Origin: Nitrososphaerales archaeon TH526
Lineage (GTDB): Archaea; Thermoproteota; Nitrososphaeria; Nitrososphaerales; Nitrososphaeraceae
Direction: 5' to 3'
Assembly (NCBI GenBank): GCA_014523665.1
Contig: JAATVR010000616.1
Location: 1 to 8,013 of the forward strand
Length of the DNA: 8,013 bases
Made by a program: the position numbers and the translations under genes. Below the pieces are notes generated by a model. It was not told the DNA's origin. It was given only the letters and a program-made list of their open reading frames with translations, and ran no database searches. Positions 4,914-8,013 of this stretch are shown here, one piece after another (the first letter of the stretch is position 1; each line of letters begins with the position of its first letter).

Positions 4914-6053
4914 ATGTCCACTAGCGTAAGGATTGAAAATTTAACCAAGAATTACGGAAAGGTTAATGCTCTTGATAACTTTTCATTAGAGGTTGATCCA
5001 GGTGAATTTATGGTTCTACTTGGCCCTTCTGGATGTGGAAAGACTACCGCAGTCAGATGTATAGCGGGCCTGAGCGATCCAAGCAGCGGAACCATTCACA
5101 TAGGAGATCAATTGGTCAACGGTTTACCCCCAAGAGACAGAGATATTGCTATGGTATTTCAAAACTATGCTCTCTACCCCCATATGTCAGTATATGACAA
5201 CATAGCATTTCCTTTGAAGATGAGAAAAGAAACTAAAAGAAATATACAGGAAAAAGTAGAAAAGATTTCCAAACTCCTAGAAATCTCACAATTGATCGAT
5301 CGAAAGCCGAAGGAGCTTAGCGGAGGACAGATGCAGAGAGTTGCATTGGGAAGAGCATTGGTTCGCGAACCCAAGGTTTTCCTAATGGACGAGCCTCTCA
5401 GCAACCTTGATGCAAAAATGCGTGCTTACATGAGAACCGAAATAAAAAAACTGCAAAGGAAAGTGGGGATCACCACGATTTACATCACACACGATCAGAT
5501 CGAGGCAATGAGTATGGCCGATAGAATTGCCATCATGGAACACGGGTTAATCCAGCAAGTAGGCACACCACAACAAGTATACTCTGAACCGTCAAATACG
5601 TTTGTGGCAGGATTTATAGGAAGCCCTCCAATGAATTTTCTCGAATGTGAAGTTAGTCGTAACAATTCTCATTTGGTTATTGAAATTTCAGGCAGTTTGA
5701 TAAAATCAGAATCCGATGCCTTAAGAAATGATTTCGATCGATTGTACAGAAAGGAACAGACACGTGTGAAAGTGACTCTTGGGATCAGACCACGCGATAT
5801 CACTATTGGAAGTGATCGACTACATTCAGATCTGACTATGGAGTGTGTCTTGTCATTTGTTGAAATGTTAGGTGATGAGACAGTTTTGGAAGTGAATATA
5901 GGTAAGAATAGTATGAAAGTACTTACCAGTAGTACGATGACTGATACACACCAAAGTTTTTCAGTTGGCCAACATGTGTTAATAGGAATATCACATGAGA
6001 AACTACATTTCTTTAACTCTCAAACCGGTATTAGGATGGGGGAACTTAAATAA
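4914..6053 (+). CDS. Carbohydrate ABC transporter ATP-binding protein, MalK/UgpC-like
   Basis: This 379-residue ATPase would power the importer encoded on the opposite strand. All nucleotide-binding motifs are intact: Walker A GPSGCGKTT (37-45), Q-loop Q83 in VFQNYALYPH, signature LSGGQ (135-139), Walker B VFLMDE (155-160), D-loop SNLD (163-166) and switch H193 in YITHDQIEAMSMADR. After the nucleotide domain come AGFIGSPPMNFLE and a C-terminal regulatory region (about 236-379) with LGIRPRDITIG, the OB/TOBE fold that in MalK contacts regulators and the permease. Length matches MalK (about 370). The start at 4914 is the ATG that gives the standard VRIENLTKNYG opening; no good Shine-Dalgarno site is present (GGAAAGGG is 15 bases away). 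It is transcribed divergently from the other three subunits, so the ratio of subunits can be set separately. One such ATPase can also serve several importers. Confidence 0.95.
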   Translation: MSTSVRIENLTKNYGKVNALDNFSLEVDPGEFMVLLGPSGCGKTTAVRCIAGLSDPSSGTIHIGDQLVNGLPPRDRDIAMVFQNYALYPHMSVYDNIAFPLKMRKETKRNIQEKVEKISKLLEISQLIDRKPKELSGGQMQRVALGRALVREPKVFLMDEPLSNLDAKMRAYMRTEIKKLQRKVGITTIYITHDQIEAMSMADRIAIMEHGLIQQVGTPQQVYSEPSNTFVAGFIGSPPMNFLECEVSRNNSHLVIEISGSLIKSESDALRNDFDRLYRKEQTRVKVTLGIRPRDITIGSDRLHSDLTMECVLSFVEMLGDETVLEVNIGKNSMKVLTSSTMTDTHQSFSVGQHVLIGISHEKLHFFNSQTGIRMGELK

Positions 6054-6099
6054 TAGCATCTCATAAATTGACCTCTACTAGGCCATTATTTTGAGTTAG

Positions 6100-6107
6100 T
6101 ATATAAA
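6100..6107 (+). promoter_or_regulatory. TATA box of the alpha/beta hydrolase gene
   Basis: TATATAAA, in the 58-base gap after the ATPase gene, is the cleanest TATA box in the window. It predicts a transcript starting near 6130, so the hydrolase gene has its own promoter and need not be cotranscribed with the ATPase. Confidence 0.6.
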
Positions 6108-6141
6108 TGGATTGGGCAATAAAAAATGTGGCCGACTAACA

Positions 6142-6840
6142 TTGGAAGAGTATAATCATTCTCATTCTCGTAATAGCGTAGTAAAAATAGATGTTAACGA
6201 ACAGAATATGATTGAAGGTAACCTAATTCTCCCTAATTCCGGTACCTCTATGAAAGGAATTGTTATTTTTGCTCATGGAAGTGGAAGCAGTAGACATAGT
6301 CCAAGAAGCAAATATGTTTCACAAGTGCTGAATAATGTTGGTATCGCTACACTAGTAGTTGACCTGCTTACTCCAAAGGAAGAAACTGTGGATAACCTTA
6401 CAAGGGAACATAGATTCAATATTGCACTACTTGCTCAGAGACTAATTTCTTGCACCGATTGGATTTTACAAGATCCCGAATTGAAAAATTTGAAAATTGG
6501 ATATTTTGGTGCTAGCACCGGAGCTGCAGCTGCATTAGTCGCGGCTGCGGCTCGGCCAAATGTAATTGATGTAATCGTATCACGCGGTGGCAGGCCTGAC
6601 TTGGCAGGTAAAGAGGTTTTGGATCAAATTGAAGCCCCAACATTGTTGATAGTAGGAGAAAATGATAAAACAGTAATTGAGCTTAATCAAAATGCGCTAA
6701 ACCTGCTTACACGGATCGAAAAAAAGAAGAAGCTTATCCTAATCCCTAATGCAACACACCTATTTGAAGAGGAGGGTGCACTCGAAGAAGTTGCCAGACG
6801 AGCTAGTGGCTGGTTTGAATGTTTCTTTCTAGAAAAATGA
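6142..6840 (+). CDS. Alpha/beta hydrolase, dienelactone-hydrolase-like
   Basis: A cytosolic alpha/beta-fold hydrolase of 232 residues; no signal peptide or membrane helix. Visible marks, numbered from TTG 6142: strand VVKIDV (13-18), oxyanion-region FAHGSGSSRHSPR (43-55), nucleophile elbow G-A-S-T-G with Ser125, acid Asp175 in GENDKTV, and His206 in NATHLFEEEGALEEVA. FGASTGAAAALVAAA and VSRGGRPDLAG mark the subfamily often fused to, or next to, a phosphoribosyltransferase domain in bacteria; no such partner is present here. Its natural substrate is unknown; true dienelactone hydrolases use a Cys nucleophile, this one Ser. Start: no ATG fits. TTG 6112 lies only 4 bases beyond the TATA box and upstream of the predicted transcript start near 6130, so TTG 6142 is preferred; ATG 6208 would cut off the first strand. 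A lost base in the A-run at about 6119-6125 could also hide an ATG at 6107. Confidence 0.88.
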   Translation: MEEYNHSHSRNSVVKIDVNEQNMIEGNLILPNSGTSMKGIVIFAHGSGSSRHSPRSKYVSQVLNNVGIATLVVDLLTPKEETVDNLTREHRFNIALLAQRLISCTDWILQDPELKNLKIGYFGASTGAAAALVAAAARPNVIDVIVSRGGRPDLAGKEVLDQIEAPTLLIVGENDKTVIELNQNALNLLTRIEKKKKLILIPNATHLFEEEGALEEVARRASGWFECFFLEK

Positions 6841-7267
6841 AATTAATGGGCCGTTCGAACCGATACTTCTCAATCAGGATAGAATCCATGAACGGAAGGG
6901 TAAATTCTATTTGGAGTTAGATTTGAGTTTGAAATTTGAAGAAACCCACACAGCATCTGTCCATTGTTGTTCCTGATATTTCTAGAACCTGCGCGTTGGC
7001 CGACAGTGGAAATAGGTACATTAATCCAAAAATTCAAAATCATTTATGGTGCTTTACTACCTGTACTCAGTTGACTTAATGATAAGACGCCTTTCGACTA
7101 TCAGGCGGGTGGGTATAATTCCAGATTTCAACAAATTACCTGTGAAGCTAGCAAAAGCTAATTGAATGATGATGAACCTGTATATGTATATGTTTGCGTC
7201 ACGGCTTGAATATGAACCTATATCAACTGAGAGATACATTACGCTTATCAATAATATGTAGAGGTTA
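6841..7267. other. Intergenic stretch without a convincing gene
   Basis: The 427 bases between the convergent hydrolase and zinc-ribbon genes hold no RNA gene or mobile element that I can recognise. A 64-codon minus-strand frame (7057-7251, TTG start) begins 16 bases after the zinc-ribbon stop; it has no Shine-Dalgarno site and no family features, so it is not called. Small items seen: a CGCCT/AGGCG stem (7088-7107) and two ATGAACCT copies exactly 40 bases apart (7172, 7212). Confidence 0.55.
7025..7040 (-). terminator. Possible oligo-T terminator for the minus-strand zinc-ribbon gene
   Basis: On the minus strand the sequence reads ATTTTGAATTTTTGGA, two T tracts about 230 bases beyond the zinc-ribbon stop. 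It is the best T-rich signal on that strand in this gap, but weak. Confidence 0.22.
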
Positions 7268-7657
7268 TCAATCAGAATTCTTTATCCTTTTCTTAGGAAA
7301 TTCCTCTAGCGATCTTGAGTTACACCTCAAACAAGCTGCTTCCTCTGCTTCACCAAGATACGATACATAGTAACATTTGGAGCATTGCAGACGCCTCAGA
7401 GTGCCACGTACCTCGAACGAATCACCATCCTTCTTATTTATGACGTGTTGATGGAGGAGATTGCCAACGACAATATCTACTAATAGAGAAATCTGATCAA
7501 TATCGTCATTTCTGTACCTTAGATACGTTTTGATCATTTCTGATGGAAGCATTCTTTGTTCAAATTCTTGTCTTCCATTATTTGACTGCCTAAAGAGATG
7601 ATCTCGTAAATACCAATCTAACTCTCTAATTTTCACATCTGTCATCCCAAATCCCAT
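7268..7657 (-). CDS. Zinc-ribbon protein of unknown function
   Basis: A 129-residue soluble protein I cannot assign to a named family. The N-terminal two thirds look helical and charged (TDVKIRELDWYLRDHL, then LPSEMIKTYLRYRNDDIDQISLLVDIVVGNLLHQHV), followed by a short beta-like stretch (DSFEVRGTLRRLQ). The C-terminal third is a zinc ribbon: Cys92-SK-Cys95, 13 residues, then Cys109-LR-Cys112, and a basic KKRIKNSD tail. Such ribbons occur in small archaeal transcription, RNA-binding and scaffold proteins; which applies is not visible. The start is uncertain: GTG 7672, ATG 7657 or ATG 7645. A TATA-like TATTTTA (7678-7684, minus strand) predicts a transcript start near 7655, so I chose ATG 7657 as a leaderless start; ATG 7645 is the next choice. 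It reads towards the hydrolase and stands apart from the nitroreductase by about 140 bases. Confidence 0.7.
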   Translation of the reverse strand: MGFGMTDVKIRELDWYLRDHLFRQSNNGRQEFEQRMLPSEMIKTYLRYRNDDIDQISLLVDIVVGNLLHQHVINKKDGDSFEVRGTLRRLQCSKCYYVSYLGEAEEAACLRCNSRSLEEFPKKRIKNSD

Positions 7658-7677
7658 AATTATAGAATACACAGGTG

Positions 7678-7684
7678 TAAAATA
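7678..7684 (-). promoter_or_regulatory. TATA-like box of the zinc-ribbon gene
   Basis: The minus strand reads ATAAGTATTTTACA here. The box centre is about 24 bases before ATG 7657, which fits a leaderless transcript and argues against the GTG start at 7672. Confidence 0.4.
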
Positions 7685-7797
7685 CTTATGTTATCTTGGC
7701 AACCTAATTCTGAAGTGCAATGATTGGATTTCCGAGTTCAAAACATTGTTACCGATCAATGAAATTGTAGTATATAGTAGTTATTGTTGTTGTGACA

Positions 7798-8013
7798 TTA
7801 AATATGCAAATTCACCAATTGCTCTTTAGTTAATCTTACAGGTAACACTGTCCCAGGTCGTGCCTTATAACTAGGAACTCCTACTCCCACGGCGATCATA
7901 GTACTCTTATTAGCCGCGTGGGGAGCAAAGAATTCAGTCGCTGCATCATCGAAGAATGTTGTTCCAGAGGCGCCTATAGAGTGTGCATAGCTGGACAAGT
8001 ATATTTTCCCTGC
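7798..8013 (-). CDS. C-terminal part of a SagB-like nitroreductase-family oxidoreductase (5' end outside window)
   Basis: The frame is open from the right edge to TAA at 7798-7800, giving the last 71 residues. The visible part begins AGKIYLSSYAHSIGASG and continues through TFFDDAATEFFAPHA and MIAVGVGVPSYKARPG. This is the end of the flavin-binding nitroreductase fold as found in SagB/ThcOx-type dehydrogenases: the helix with GxGA-type turn, the FFDD...EFF segment and the final hydrophobic strand. Such enzymes bind FMN and oxidise or reduce small molecules or peptide azolines; the substrate here is unknown. It would be wrong to start it at the in-frame TTG 7998, because the preceding codons read AGKIY, which belong to the same helix. 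No azoline-peptide biosynthesis partner is visible in the window. Confidence 0.72.
   Translation of the reverse strand, partial: AGKIYLSSYAHSIGASGTTFFDDAATEFFAPHAANKSTMIAVGVGVPSYKARPGTVLPVRLTKEQLVNLHI

Noticed and set aside
5174..5404. Minus-strand frame opposite the ATPase gene
   Set aside because: Antisense of the highly conserved signature and Walker B region of the ATPase.
6848..6863. GTTCGAAC motif that looks like a tRNA T-loop
   Set aside because: The flanking bases do not form a T-stem on either strand, and no acceptor, D or anticodon arm is present.
7057..7251. 64-codon minus-strand frame 16 bases after the zinc-ribbon gene
   Set aside because: TTG start, no Shine-Dalgarno site, no domain or compositional sign of coding; the close spacing alone is not enough.
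1..8013. Search by eye for CRISPR arrays, insertion sequences, att sites and rRNA
   Set aside because: No regularly spaced direct repeats, transposase motifs, terminal inverted repeats with target duplications, or rRNA-like stretches were seen.

Overview
This window looks like archaeal chromosomal DNA, most likely from a Thaumarchaeota/Nitrososphaerales-type organism; that is an inference from gene style, not from a marker gene. The DNA is AT-rich. Several genes have a TATA-like box placed so that transcription would begin at or just before the start codon (leaderless or nearly so). One small gene has a GGTGA Shine-Dalgarno core. The solute-binding protein has a Sec-type leader without a lipobox. 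The dienelactone-hydrolase-like and SagB-like nitroreductase proteins belong to families found in soil archaea and bacteria.

Layout. Bases 2-103 are the tail of an unidentified plus-strand gene. At 322-642 is a small coiled-coil protein with a clear 14-residue repeat, resembling phasins or PhaE-type polyester-granule proteins. Its repeat register can also be seen in the gene fragment upstream, so the two may be paralogues. A purine-rich, gene-free stretch follows (643-1157) with a T8 run that may end transcription. From 4389 down to 1158 on the minus strand lies an operon for a CUT1-type carbohydrate ABC importer: solute-binding protein, MalF-like permease and MalG-like permease. The matching MalK/UgpC-like ATPase is transcribed divergently (4914-6053). 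The two units share a 524-bp intergenic region full of inverted repeats and half-site clusters. Downstream on the plus strand, with its own TATA box, is an alpha/beta hydrolase of the dienelactone-hydrolase type (6142-6840). The right end carries two minus-strand genes: a zinc-ribbon protein of unknown function (7268-7657) and the C-terminal end of a SagB-like nitroreductase (7798-8013, cut by the window edge).

How the parts work together. The four transporter genes make one complete importer: an extracytoplasmic binding protein, two six-helix permeases with EAA loops, and an ATPase that also has the C-terminal regulatory domain. The substrate cannot be read from sequence; a sugar, oligosaccharide or glycerol-phosphate-like compound is expected for this family. 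A strong short hairpin right at the end of the binding-protein gene would suit higher expression of the binding protein than of the permeases. The main points for a second look are the regulatory architecture of the divergent region and the 14-residue-repeat protein. No mobile element, CRISPR array, tRNA or rRNA was seen.
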